64,000 nucleotides of DNA from Saccharopolyspora elongata (GTDB lineage: Bacteria; Actinomycetota; Actinomycetes; Mycobacteriales; Pseudonocardiaceae). Location: the NCBI RefSeq assembly GCF_004348985.1, contig NZ_SMKW01000004.1, positions 186,001-250,000 of the forward strand. Reading direction: 5' to 3'. Below are positions 44,508 through 53,359 of the stretch, piece after piece (position 1 is the stretch's first letter; each line of letters begins with the position of its first letter). A program made the position numbers and the translations under genes. The notes under the pieces were generated by a model, which saw only the letters and a program-made list of their open reading frames with translations, did not search any database and was not told where the DNA came from.

Positions 44508-45578
44508 CTACCGCCGGGCAGCCCGGACAGTTGCTTCGGCGTCGCGGAGGAGTCCGGGGGCGAGACGGCGGTGGACAGCGGCTAGTGGGGGCCACCAGAT
44601 GCAGCCGAAGTGCCGGCTGTAGTGCACGACGGTGGCCAGCGAAACACGTCCGGGGGGCGTGCTGATGAGGAGATTGCCGGTCAGGAACCAGGAGGCGGCC
44701 TCGAGTCGGATCCAGTCTTCGCCGCGTTCGGCGATCCGCCATCCGGCGATGGTGTCCGGTGATGGCCCTCGGCTGAGGCGCATGCTGAGAAGACCGCGCC
44801 AAATCAGCCGTTCGGCGAGGGTGGGTACGTCTCCGAACATCGCTCTGGCCCACTGCTCCGGGGTCGCGGTCACGTCGGTGGCGAGGGTGAACATGTCGAC
44901 GTAGTCGATGCGGGGCACCGAACCGAGGGCGAGGACGGGTGCGGGGACCTCGCGCGTCCCGGCCGCGCGCTCGACTGCGCCGGTGCCTTGCGGACGCGGG
45001 AGGTCGCGCTCTCGCCATGCGCGTTCCCATTGCCGGGTCAATGCCGGATAGACGATGAGGTAGCGGAACGGCCTGATGGCAGCCAGGTAGAGCCGTCCGA
45101 GCAGGCCGTTGGGTTTGACCAGGACCGCCATCCGTAGTTCGTGTTCACCGCGGTCGGTCGGCACCCACCCGAGGTGCATGACCGTGTGAACGGTCTTGTT
45201 CGCCAGCTCTTCGGCTGATTCGTTGCCCAGTACGTAGACCGGGGTGAAAGGGTCTTCGGGGTCCGCGCTGCCCGTGGTGTTGTGAAGGTCGTGCGGCAGG
45301 CACTTGCGCAGCGATCGGACCCGCATTGCGGTGCCGGCCTCGGGCTTGTCCCACCCGAAGAGGGCTCCGAGCTTGAAGCGCACCGCGAGCAGGAACCGGC
45401 TCAGTCCCGGCTGCTGCTCGGGCCTGCCGTTCGCGTTCATCGCGGCGAGCATCGCGGGGAAGTCGTCCGGACCGGCACCCGGAGTGCGGAAGGCCCACAC
45501 GTCTTCCAGTTGGAAGCCGCGGGTGAGTTCGTGAATCCGCCACGGCTGGTCCGTGTGTGCCGCGCCAGGAAGTTTCAT
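44508..45578 (-). CDS. DUF2867-containing protein
   Basis: 356 residues; ATG 45578 gives the typical MKLPGAAHTDQPWRIHE start. The N-terminal half (FQLEDVWAFRTPGAGPDDFPAMLAAM, LGALFGWDKP) and middle part (MHLGWV) look like DUF2867, and the C-terminal half (ARAMFGDVP...LIWRGLLSMRL, WFLTGNLLISTPPGRVSLATVVHY) looks like a second copy of the same fold. No catalytic residues can be named. Divergent from a TetR gene with two strong palindromes between them, so its expression is probably TetR controlled. Confidence 0.72.
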   Translation of the reverse strand: MKLPGAAHTDQPWRIHELTRGFQLEDVWAFRTPGAGPDDFPAMLAAMNANGRPEQQPGLSRFLLAVRFKLGALFGWDKPEAGTAMRVRSLRKCLPHDLHNTTGSADPEDPFTPVYVLGNESAEELANKTVHTVMHLGWVPTDRGEHELRMAVLVKPNGLLGRLYLAAIRPFRYLIVYPALTRQWERAWRERDLPRPQGTGAVERAAGTREVPAPVLALGSVPRIDYVDMFTLATDVTATPEQWARAMFGDVPTLAERLIWRGLLSMRLSRGPSPDTIAGWRIAERGEDWIRLEAASWFLTGNLLISTPPGRVSLATVVHYSRHFGCIWWPPLAAVHRRLAPGLLRDAEATVRAARR

Positions 45579-45595
45579 TTCGTCGCTCCACCCGA

Positions 45596-45611
45596 TATAC
45601 GATGGCGTATA
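45596..45611. promoter_or_regulatory. TetR operator palindrome 1
   Basis: TATACG-ATGG-CGTATA, a perfect 6-4-6 palindrome, 18 bases upstream of the DUF2867 start. Confidence 0.8.
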
Positions 45612-45628
45612 GAACAAGGCTAGCCCGT

Positions 45629-45646
45629 TTATACGGTTCCGTATAA
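45629..45646. promoter_or_regulatory. TetR operator palindrome 2
   Basis: TTATACGGTTCCGTATAA, a perfect 18-base palindrome sharing the half-site of palindrome 1 (TATACG/CGTATA), 29 bases before the TetR start. Two sites allow control of both divergent promoters. Confidence 0.85.
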
Positions 45647-45674
45647 GCGGCCACAAGGTGAGGCAGGGCACACC

Positions 45675-46277
45675 GTGGGCACTACCCGTACTCCGCGCGA
45701 GAGGTGGATCGAGGCGGGACTCGAGGCTCTATCCGACGGTGGCCCGGAAGCCGTCCGCGTCGAAGTGCTGGCCAAACGCCTGGGCGTCACCAAGGGCGGG
45801 TTCTACGGGTACTTCGCCGACCGCGAGGCCCTCCTCGAAGCGATGCTGGACACCTGGGAACGAGAAAGCACCGACGACGTGCTCGAACGCATCGAACACG
45901 AGGGCGGCGACCCGAAGGCCAAAATCCGCCGCGCGGGCGAGCTCACCCTCTCGGACGACCGACTGCTCCCCATCGACCTGGCGATCCGCGACTGGGCGAG
46001 ACGCGATGCAGCGGTCGCCGAACGACTCCGGCGAATCGACAACCAGCGCATGGCCCTGCTGCGCGACATGATCGGCACCTTCTGCTCCGACCCCGACGAG
46101 ATCGAAGCACGCAGCCTTCTCGCATTCTGCGCGGCGATCGGCGCGCACTTCCTCGCCGCCGATCACGGCGATCGCACCCGCGCCCAGGTCCTCGCACGTG
46201 CCGCCGATCTGCTGCTCGACATCACCCACCCGGAATCTTTGCCACATCGACGGGGAAGAGGGGACCGTAGGGGTTGA
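45675..46277 (+). CDS. TetR-family regulator of the DUF2867 gene
   Basis: 200 residues from GTG 45675. HTH at about residues 8-55 (PRERWIEAGLEALSDGG, VEVLAKRLGVTKGGFYGYFADREALLEAML), then a helical ligand domain. The paired palindromes upstream are its likely operators. Confidence 0.9.
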   Translation: MGTTRTPRERWIEAGLEALSDGGPEAVRVEVLAKRLGVTKGGFYGYFADREALLEAMLDTWERESTDDVLERIEHEGGDPKAKIRRAGELTLSDDRLLPIDLAIRDWARRDAAVAERLRRIDNQRMALLRDMIGTFCSDPDEIEARSLLAFCAAIGAHFLAADHGDRTRAQVLARAADLLLDITHPESLPHRRGRGDRRG

Positions 46278-46297
46278 ACGACAAGCTAAGCGGGTCC

Positions 46298-46651
46298 TCA
46301 GGAGCGGGTTGAGTTCCTGCCTCGGCGGTGGCTCGCGATGGCGACCGCGATGGCTGTCGCGACGATGAGGGCCGCGAAGGCCGGGTTCATGTCCTTGGAC
46401 AGGCTTGGTGCTCGGTCCGGTCCGATCGCCCAGAGGGCCAGGGGTATGGCGTAGACCGCCGCGAGTGCGGCGGCCCACCACCGGAGTGCTCGGAGGCGCG
46501 TGTCGATCAGGGTGCCGATCAGCACGAGCGCGACCGGGACCACCGCCACCATGGCGAACTGGCCGATGATCAGGACCGGCGTGGCCCACGCCGAGATGAT
46601 GACGAGCCTTGTGGCGCGGAAGCGGTTGCCGCGCGGTGTTGCGGTGACCAT
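46298..46651 (-). CDS. Small integral membrane protein
   Basis: 117 residues; ATG 46651 is preceded by AGGAGGAG. Three or four hydrophobic helices (RLVIISAWATPVLIIGQFAM, VALVLIGTLID, WAAALAAVYAIPLALWAI, AALIVATAIAVAIA). No recognisable family. Convergent with the TetR gene. Confidence 0.7.
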   Translation of the reverse strand: MVTATPRGNRFRATRLVIISAWATPVLIIGQFAMVAVVPVALVLIGTLIDTRLRALRWWAAALAAVYAIPLALWAIGPDRAPSLSKDMNPAFAALIVATAIAVAIASHRRGRNSTRS

Positions 46652-46769
46652 TCGTCTCCTCCTGGGAGCGAGGCGTAGCGCGTGGAATCCGTTGCTATGC
46701 GACGAAGTTCGCGTGGACCGGACGGGCATGCGTCCGGCGCGGGTTCTTCGGCGTGGTCGCCGGGTCGCG

Positions 46770-47459
46770 TCAGGCGTTGCCCGTCGGGTTGTAGTGGCGG
46801 GACTCGGCGGTGGCCTTGAGGGCTGCCAGCCATGCCTCCAGCCCCTTTCCGAGGTGATCGGTCGCCAGGGGCACGTCGGCGTCGACCTGCGGGCCGGTGT
46901 GGGTTTCCTCGGTGCGCACCAGGACGCCGCCGTTGACCTCGGTGAAGCTCCAGACGTGGACGCCGTCGATGCGCAGCCCTTCGCCGATCGCGGGCCCGGT
47001 CCAGCGGATGCACTTGTTCTGCTGCAGCTGCTGGACGGTGGAGGTGATGACCAGCGTCGTGGCGGGGCTGACCGGGGTGGGCGGGACCGGCGTGGTCCAC
47101 CGGAACTGCGAGTTCTTCCGGAACCGGCCCGGGTCCAGGCTTTCGGCGGTGGTGACGGGCTCCTGCCAGGACGGCCAGCTCTTCACGTCGGTCTGCAGCT
47201 CCCAGACCGTTCTCAGCGGTGCCTTGATGAAGGTCTCGGTCCGGTACCGGACCTCGGCGCTGGGATCGACACCTTCGCCCTGGCAGGTCAGCGAAGCCGG
47301 GTCGGCGGCGTGACCGCCCGTGGCCGCCAGGGTGGGGATGACGATGGCGCCGAGGATGCCGGCGGCCAGCGGAATCGCGACCAGTGCGGCACGTGCACCA
47401 CCTCGGCGGCGGGGCCGGGCCTGCGGGTTCGGCGAGGTGCTCGGGTGGATGCCGGACAT
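46770..47459 (-). CDS. Exported SRPBCC-family protein (polyketide cyclase/dehydrase-like)
   Basis: 229 residues; ATG 47459 with GAGGAGAA upstream. An Arg-rich start and one hydrophobic helix (AALVAIPLAAGILGAIVIP) anchor or export the protein. The remainder is START/SRPBCC-like: TFIKAPLRTVWELQTDVKSWPSW, FRWTT, and WSFTEVNGGVLVRTEETH. These folds bind hydrophobic ligands. Divergent from a TetR gene. Confidence 0.8.
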   Translation of the reverse strand: MSGIHPSTSPNPQARPRRRGGARAALVAIPLAAGILGAIVIPTLAATGGHAADPASLTCQGEGVDPSAEVRYRTETFIKAPLRTVWELQTDVKSWPSWQEPVTTAESLDPGRFRKNSQFRWTTPVPPTPVSPATTLVITSTVQQLQQNKCIRWTGPAIGEGLRIDGVHVWSFTEVNGGVLVRTEETHTGPQVDADVPLATDHLGKGLEAWLAALKATAESRHYNPTGNA

Positions 47460-47505
47460 GGTTCTCCTCTTCGTCGGACGCAAGAGCGTTAGTAGTACTC
47501 GCTTG

Positions 47506-47522
47506 AGTTAGAAGCTATAACT
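47506..47522. promoter_or_regulatory. Weak palindrome between SRPBCC and TetR genes
   Basis: AGTTA-N7-TAACT in an AT-rich divergent promoter region. Possible operator of the TetR regulator at 47601; short arms make this tentative. Confidence 0.3.
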
Positions 47523-47600
47523 ACTCTGTGTGGGTGTCAATAAAGAAAGTGATAACCTCTAACGAGAGTGATGGCGCTGCGGCCGGGGAGGGTGACTGCG

Positions 47601-48245
47601 ATGGGTACGGGCGGTACGAGCCCGCGGGAGCGCTACCGGGCCCAGGTGCACGCGGAGATCAAGCAGCACGCGTGGGAGCAGGTGGCCACGACCGGCGTCT
47701 CGGCGTTGTCCCTCAACGCGATCGCCAAGCGCATGGGGATGAGCGGCCCCGCGCTGTACCGGTACTTCGCCAGCCGCGACGAGCTGCTCACCGAACTCAT
47801 CCGCGACGCCTACCGAAGCCTCGCCGACGCCGTCCTCGCGGCTGCCGACTCCGGCGCCGACGTGGCCGGGCTGGCGCACGTCGTGCGGGACTGGGCCCTC
47901 GCGGACCCGCAGCGGTACTTCCTCCTCTACGGCACGCCCGTTCCCGGCTACCACGCGCCGGAAGACACCGCGAAGATCACATCCGAGATGATGGCCGTGC
48001 TGATCGAAGCCCACACGGCGGCGCTCTCCGCGGAGGCCCCGGCGACACCGTTCGACGCCCATCTCGGGGAGCACCGCCATTGGGCCGACGACTCGGCGCC
48101 GACCGCGGCCCTCCGCAAGTCCCTGGCCTTCTGGACCCGCGTGCACGGCGTCGTCTCGCTCGAACTCGCCGGGCACTTCAACGGAATGGGATTCGACCCG
48201 GCCCTGCTCTTCCGGCAAGAACTGGACGAACTGCTGGCGCACTGA
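47601..48245 (+). CDS. TetR-family regulator beside the SRPBCC gene
   Basis: 214 residues; ATG 47601 preferred because GGGGAGGG lies eight bases upstream, rather than 47568 or 47571. HTH: RAQVHAEIKQHAWEQVATTGV, LNAIAKRMGMSGPALYRYFASRDELL; a TetR_C-type ligand domain follows. Likely controls the divergent SRPBCC gene. Confidence 0.9.
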   Translation: MGTGGTSPRERYRAQVHAEIKQHAWEQVATTGVSALSLNAIAKRMGMSGPALYRYFASRDELLTELIRDAYRSLADAVLAAADSGADVAGLAHVVRDWALADPQRYFLLYGTPVPGYHAPEDTAKITSEMMAVLIEAHTAALSAEAPATPFDAHLGEHRHWADDSAPTAALRKSLAFWTRVHGVVSLELAGHFNGMGFDPALLFRQELDELLAH

Positions 48246-48469
48246 CCGTGGCCGCGCCGCCGTTCGTCCCCTGTGGACTACGCGAACTTGTCATGCTGTC
48301 CGCCTCCTAGGTCTCTGTCCGGCATGCCCATGGGAAGTACGGTTAGCCACGCGGCAGCGATGGCGGGCGCTGCCCGCGATCTTCATGTCGGCCCTTCGCG
48401 CCTGGGCGAAGCCGGACTCGTTACTCGATCGTCCCTTGTGGATATTCGTTTGCTCTCGGCGGCCGGACG

Positions 48470-48622
48470 TCAGTTGTAGCCCAGGATCAGGTGGCTCTCT
48501 TCGTGGTCGTAGAACGTCGCCTCGGGGTTCTCCGGGCGCGGCGTCGACTCCTGCTCGGTGTCGGTCGCACCGCTCGCCGAGGCGGAGTTCGTCGCGGTGT
48601 CTACATGGGACTGCTGGGGCAT
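48470..48622 (-). CDS. 50-residue acidic peptide downstream of the channel gene
   Basis: Starts at ATG 48622 with GAGGAAGG eight bases upstream and lies 20 bases after the channel stop, same strand. The peptide is Ser/Thr/Glu-rich and disordered in its first 35 residues (SASASGATDTEQEST) and ends in a more conserved-looking YDHEESHLILGYN. No signal peptide. Its good RBS and operon position argue that it is expressed. It could be a channel accessory peptide or a RiPP-like precursor, but no modifying enzyme is nearby. Function unknown. Confidence 0.55.
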   Translation of the reverse strand: MPQQSHVDTATNSASASGATDTEQESTPRPENPEATFYDHEESHLILGYN

Positions 48623-48642
48623 CGTGTTGACCTTCCTCGACT

Positions 48643-50037
48643 TCAGTTCGCGGAAATGGCGACGTTCTCGATGGGACGGGACGCCCATTGTGCGAGGTCG
48701 ACCACGAGGTCGTCGTCGAACAACGCGCAGGTGCGATCGAGCAGGGTGAAGACGCTCAGCGGTTTCAGGCCGAGCAGCCTTGCCGCGACGAACGGGCCTG
48801 CGATGCGGGTGACGTCGCAGACCGCGCCGATGCGGAACAGCGATTTGGATTCGGCTGTGACGTCGTCTCCTCCGGCGCGCAGCACGATTCGCAGCTGAGG
48901 TGCGACGGCCCGGGCCGTGACCGCGACGGCGATGTTCTCCAGGCCGTCGGACGAAACCGCCGCCAGTGCTCTGGCTTTTGGCAAGGCGAGGCGTTGCAGC
49001 AAGAATCGGTCGCCGCCCCGGCCCAGGACCACGGGGATGCCGAGCTCGCGCGCCAGCGGCAGGCACGGCGCGTGGCGGTCTCGTTCGACGGCCACGACGG
49101 GGATTCCCATCGCTTGCAGTTCGCAGCACAGCCGTAGTGCGACCTGCCCGAGGCCGACGACCACGACGTGGTTGCGGCGTGGCACCGCGCGGGAGCCGAC
49201 GATTCCGGTGAGCCGCCGCGACATGAGCCGGTCCACGAAGCCCGCGGTGAACATCGCGGCGAATGCGAGCACGGCGAGCATGGATGCCGCGGAGAGCAGC
49301 TTGTACCAGTCGGGCGCGTGTTCGCTGGCGGGGGAGGAGCCGACGGTGGTCAGGGTTCGGGTGGCGTGCCAGAACGCGTCGGCCCAGTGCTCGTGCAGGA
49401 AGGTCCAGGCCAGGGTGCTGTCGAGGGCGAGCACGAGGAGAAGGCCGGCGAATCCGGTGAGCATCGCTCGTGATGAGGTCTCCACGGGCCGGAATTGGCT
49501 GCGGAGCATGTGGAATCGGCTTCGCCACGGCGCGGGCCGATGCGGCGTCCGCCTGACCCGGGTCCCGTCGGCGGTGCGTTCGACGGCCAGGAGCTGGTCG
49601 CCCGAGCGTTGGAGGCTGGCGAGGTTCGGCGTGACGCAGGTGCCCAGCAGCGCCGGCACGATTGCGTCCGTCATTCCGAGCACGGTGCAGTTCGGGACGG
49701 TGCGGGTGAGTTCGTCCGCGACCGTGCGGTCGAAGATCGTGACGACCAGCCGTACTCCGGGTGCGAGATGTTCTACGAGCAGGGCGTAGCGCAACGCCAC
49801 GATGTCGTTGCGGGACACCACAGCCACGCCGTCGACGGAGTCAGGTAGTCGGTGTCGCAGCTCGTCGTCGTCCGGCCGGTGCAGGCGGTCGACGTGGTTC
49901 CCCCAGCGCTGGGCGTGGTCGGCCACCGAGCGGCCCAGGTCCTCGTCGTCGCCGATGACGAGGAGGGTGCGGCCTGTCGGCGGCGCTACCTCGTGCTCGG
50001 GCGGCGGGCCTGCGTGGTTGACCATCGATCCGTTCAC
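48643..50037 (-). CDS. Putative potassium-type channel with two RCK/TrkA-N domains
   Basis: 464 residues from GTG 50037 (ATG 50025 is an alternative). First Rossmann RCK domain at about 22-150 (TLLVIGDDEDLGRSVADHA). A two-helix pore unit at about 195-275: helix MLTGFAGLLLVLAL, pore segment WHATRTLTTVGSSP, and helix MLAVLAFAAMFTAGFV. Second RCK domain at about 290-460 (HVVVVGLGQVALRLCCELQ, VVAVERD). The filter reads TTVGSS rather than TTVGYG, so selectivity may differ from classical K+ channels. RCK domains on both sides of the pore suggest nucleotide or ion gating. Confidence 0.82.
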   Translation of the reverse strand: MNGSMVNHAGPPPEHEVAPPTGRTLLVIGDDEDLGRSVADHAQRWGNHVDRLHRPDDDELRHRLPDSVDGVAVVSRNDIVALRYALLVEHLAPGVRLVVTIFDRTVADELTRTVPNCTVLGMTDAIVPALLGTCVTPNLASLQRSGDQLLAVERTADGTRVRRTPHRPAPWRSRFHMLRSQFRPVETSSRAMLTGFAGLLLVLALDSTLAWTFLHEHWADAFWHATRTLTTVGSSPASEHAPDWYKLLSAASMLAVLAFAAMFTAGFVDRLMSRRLTGIVGSRAVPRRNHVVVVGLGQVALRLCCELQAMGIPVVAVERDRHAPCLPLARELGIPVVLGRGGDRFLLQRLALPKARALAAVSSDGLENIAVAVTARAVAPQLRIVLRAGGDDVTAESKSLFRIGAVCDVTRIAGPFVAARLLGLKPLSVFTLLDRTCALFDDDLVVDLAQWASRPIENVAISAN

Positions 50038-50175
50038 CGTTCCGTCGGCGCGAGCTCGGGAAGATGTTCCGGAAGATTAGAGTTTCGGCGGCCACGAGAA
50101 GCTTGTCCGATCGGCTACTGTTGCCCGCACCCGGCTGTCCGGTCGAACAAGCCCCCGCGGCGCGACGACCCGCCG

Positions 50176-51363
50176 TCAGGTCCCGTCGGCCAGGTGGGCG
50201 CTGATCGCCTCGAACATCCGCAGCGACGCGAGGTGCTTCCACCGTTCCAGCGGGGCCGGCCAGCTGGAGAGCTTCACGCCCACCACATCGTTCGCGCGGT
50301 CGAGGTAGACGAGTTGGCCGTGGATGCCCAGGCACAACGCCACATCGCCGCCCGCCTTGGGGAACCAGAACTTGCTGCGGTAAGCCCCGCCAGGCAGCCC
50401 GTGCGCGTCGGCGGCCGCGGCGAAGGCCTCCGCCGCGTCCGGTGCGCCGGTGAAGATGTCCGCCACCCACTGCGCGGGCACCACCTGCTCGCCGGTGAGC
50501 GAGGTGCCGTCCGCCAGGATCATCGCGCCGAAGCGGGCGAGGTCGCCGAGCGTGGTGCAGATTCCGCCGTCGAACATCCCGGTGCCCTCCGAGTCCACGG
50601 CGATGAAGGCGTCGTGCTCCGCGCCCAGGCGTGACCAGAGCAGATCCGATGCCAGCCGGGGGAAGCGCTCGCCGGCCGCGGCCTCGCAGACCCAGCCGAG
50701 CACGTCGGTTTCCGCGCTGCGGTACTCGAACCGGCCACCGTGGGGGCGATCCTGGCGCAGGGTGGGGAGGAACGCCTTGAGCGACGCGGGGGAGTCCGCG
50801 CTGCGCCTCGGCACCCACCCGACGGCTTCGTCGAGGTGCCGCACATCCGAGTCCGGGTCGAGGTAGTCCTCGCGGAACACGACGCCGCTGCGCATGTCCA
50901 GCAGGTGCCGGACGGTGGCGCCGGCGTACCCGCTGTCGGTGAGCTCGGGCACGTAGGCGGCGACCGGGGCTTCGGGGTCGACGAGCCCGCGGCCGACCAA
51001 CGCCCCGGTCACCGTGGACACCAGCGATTTGCTCACCGACATCAGGAGGTGGCGCGTCGCCGGGGTCATCCCGCCGGCGTATTCCTCGGCGACCACCCGG
51101 TTGCGGTGCAGCACCATCCAGCCGTTGGTGTCGCTGGAGCCCACGATGTCGGCCACGGTGCGGGTCGATCCGTCGTCGAGGGCCACGTCGAGCCCGGTGA
51201 GGTCGCGCGGGCTGCGCTCCAGCTCGGCCGCCGGGCCGCCGCCGCGGGAGATGTCGGCGGCGGGGCCGACTTCGTCCAGGTGCTGGAACGACCAGCGGAT
51301 GAGCTCCGGTGCCTGCCAGTTCTCGAAGGTCACGGGGACGGGCGGGCGGTCCGCTGCGTGCAT
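50176..51363 (-). CDS. Serine hydrolase, class C beta-lactamase fold
   Basis: 395 residues; ATG 51363 preceded by AAAGGA. Contains the SxxK nucleophile motif in LLMSVSKSLVS, the second-motif tyrosine in FEYRSAETD, and a long acyl-enzyme fold typical of EstB/6-aminohexanoate hydrolase relatives (VRHLLDMRSGVVFRED). No signal peptide, so a cytoplasmic esterase or amidase rather than an antibiotic-resistance enzyme is likely. It follows the truncated amidohydrolase gene on the same strand by 26 bases. Confidence 0.87.
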   Translation of the reverse strand: MHAADRPPVPVTFENWQAPELIRWSFQHLDEVGPAADISRGGGPAAELERSPRDLTGLDVALDDGSTRTVADIVGSSDTNGWMVLHRNRVVAEEYAGGMTPATRHLLMSVSKSLVSTVTGALVGRGLVDPEAPVAAYVPELTDSGYAGATVRHLLDMRSGVVFREDYLDPDSDVRHLDEAVGWVPRRSADSPASLKAFLPTLRQDRPHGGRFEYRSAETDVLGWVCEAAAGERFPRLASDLLWSRLGAEHDAFIAVDSEGTGMFDGGICTTLGDLARFGAMILADGTSLTGEQVVPAQWVADIFTGAPDAAEAFAAAADAHGLPGGAYRSKFWFPKAGGDVALCLGIHGQLVYLDRANDVVGVKLSSWPAPLERWKHLASLRMFEAISAHLADGT

Positions 51364-51389
51364 GTCGAATCCTTTCCGTCGCTGGCCGG

Positions 51390-52388
51390 TCAGCCGGCCC
51401 GGTGGGTGATCAGGCCCGCCGACACGGTGAGCCGGATCGGGGCGTCGGCGAGTTCGTCGGCCGGTGCGTCGACCGGGTCGACCGCGAACGCGGTCAGGTC
51501 GGCCCGGCACCCCACCGCGATTCGGCCGGCGTGCGACGCGGTGCCGTCCGCGATCGCGGCCTGGGTGGTCATCCCCTCCAGCGCCATCAGCCCGGTCAGC
51601 GCCTGCTCGGGGGTCACGGGCGCGATGTCGGTCCCGGGCCAGCGGCGCAGCCGGGCGAAGCCGAGCACCTCGCGGGCGTCGTACCCAGCGATCGGCCAAT
51701 CCGAGCCCAGCACGAGGATTCCGCCGGATTCGCGCACGTCGCGGCAGCGCCAGGCCCGGTTGGCCCGCTCGGTGCCGAGCCGGGTCGACCACGCGTCGCT
51801 GTGGTCGGCCTTGGTGTACGCCGTGTGCGACGGCTGCATGGAGGCCACCAGGCCCGTGGCCACCAGCCGGCGGACCTGGTCGATCGGCAGCGTCTCGAGG
51901 TGCTCGATCCGGTGCCGGATGCCGTGGGTCTCCACGCCCTGGAAGCCGTCGACGACGTGGCGCACGCCGGCGTCCCCGATGGCGTGGGTCGCGGTCTGCA
52001 CCTTCGCTGCCGCGAAGCGGCGGACCGCCTCGGTGTACTCCTCGGTGTCCAGCCACAACGCGTCGGTGTTCTGGCCGAGGCAGTCGGCGTGCTCCAGCCA
52101 GGCGGTGCCGCCCTCCACGGTGCCGTCGATGAAGAACTTCACCGCGGCGACCTCCCACCGCCTGCCGCGCCGGCCCTGGAGCGCGATGCGCTCGTCGATG
52201 TCGTCGCCGGGCATGCACCACGGTGCCAGCCGCAACCGCACCGGCAGATCGGTCTCGTCCTCGATCTGCGCCAGCAGGTTCAGGGTGCTTTCCGTGCCGT
52301 CCATGACGTTGCCGCCGGTGAGCCCGGACGCCGCCATCCCGCCGAGCAGTTCGACGAGCCTGCGCCGCAGGACGAGCACGCCGATCAT
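51390..52388 (-). pseudogene. 5'-truncated amidohydrolase (YtcJ/Amidohydro_3 family)
   Basis: 332 residues match the C-terminal two thirds of YtcJ-like metal-dependent hydrolases (about 540 residues): VKFFIDGTVEGGTAWLEH, THAIGDAGVRHVVDGFQ, IEHLETLP, VLGSDWPI and GCRADLTAFAVDP. The first about 200 residues, including the metal-binding HxH of the barrel, are absent; the frame starts at ATG 52388, just before the divergent TetR gene. Probably inactive after a deletion that joined the TetR gene. Confidence 0.75.
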
Positions 52389-52444
52389 GGCCAGCGCGGA
52401 GACGACCGGCGCGACGACGGTCCGCCAGCGGCCCCCGGTGTTGG

Positions 52445-53092
52445 GTGAATGTGGTGGGAGCCACGCAACGACGGGCGGGACGTCCCCGTACGGCGGTGCT
52501 GGACCGCCGGCGGATCGGCGAGATGGCGCTGGAGCTGGTCGACGAGAGCGGGGACTTCACGCTCCCCGAGCTGGCCCGGCGGCTCGGGGTCCAGACCGGC
52601 TCGCTCTACCACCACGTCGATGGCCGGGCCGGTGTGATCGAACTGCTCCGCGAGCAGATCAGCGACCGGATGGATCCGGTGCCGCTCGAGACGCACCCCT
52701 GGGACGTCGCGATGGAGGCCTTCTTCCGTTCCTACCGCGCGGTTTTCGCCGCGCACCCGCGCGTGGTGCCGCTGCTGGCCACCGCCACGATCCGCTCGCC
52801 CGAGGTCATCGCGGCGTACGACAAGATCGCCGCCAAGCTGGCGGACAGCGGCATTCCGGTCGGCCGGACGATGGAGATCCTCACCGCGATGGAGAACTTC
52901 ATCATCGGTTCGGCGCTGGACCTCGCGGCGCCGGAGGTGATGTGGGAGATCCCGGAAGGGGTCGAAGCACCGAACCTCGCGGCCGCCCTCGCCGCGCAGG
53001 AGACCTCCACCGACCGAGCCGAGCGGGCGTTCGAGGTCGGCATGGCGACCCTGCTCGACGCGGCGCGAGCCGAAGCGGCCGCCTCACGCTGA
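52445..53092 (+). CDS. TetR-family regulator with TetR_C_1-like domain
   Basis: 215 residues from GTG 52445 (GTG 52451 or 52454 also possible; no strong RBS). HTH region RRRIGEMALELVDESGDFTLPELARRLGVQTGSLYHHVDGR is typical of tetracycline-repressor-like members; the helical C-domain (VAMEAFFRSYRAVFAAHPRV, MEILTAMENFIIGSALDL) matches the TetR_C group. Divergent from the truncated amidohydrolase. Confidence 0.85.
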   Translation: MNVVGATQRRAGRPRTAVLDRRRIGEMALELVDESGDFTLPELARRLGVQTGSLYHHVDGRAGVIELLREQISDRMDPVPLETHPWDVAMEAFFRSYRAVFAAHPRVVPLLATATIRSPEVIAAYDKIAAKLADSGIPVGRTMEILTAMENFIIGSALDLAAPEVMWEIPEGVEAPNLAAALAAQETSTDRAERAFEVGMATLLDAARAEAAASR

Positions 53093-53359
53093 CGCGCTCG
53101 GCCGGCGCGCTGCGCGCGGCGGAAATGGCGATGTGGCGCGGGTTTTCCGCGCCGCAGTCGGCTAATCATCCGGTGTGGACTTCTTGGTCAATGGGCCGAC
53201 CGGCGAAACCGCGCCGACCGGCAGCGCGACCCCTTCGAGGAGTCCGTCGCGCCGCATGATCCGCGATCGCGGTGTTCGGTGCGACCATCCCGCGGTTCAT
53301 GTCGAAGGCCGGCACCGAGCTGCCTTCCAGCGCCGCGCTAGCGATGCCTGGGTGCGCGC

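Noticed and set aside
43738-44622. Plus-strand frame of 294 codons overlapping the DUF385 gene
   Set aside because: Only its first 12 codons (cupin relic) look real; the rest is out of frame with the DUF385 protein.
53093-53359. Minus-strand stretch with protein-like words (SAHPGIASAALEGSSVPAF)
   Set aside because: No start, no family and overlapping the HD gene end; too weak to call a gene or pseudogene.
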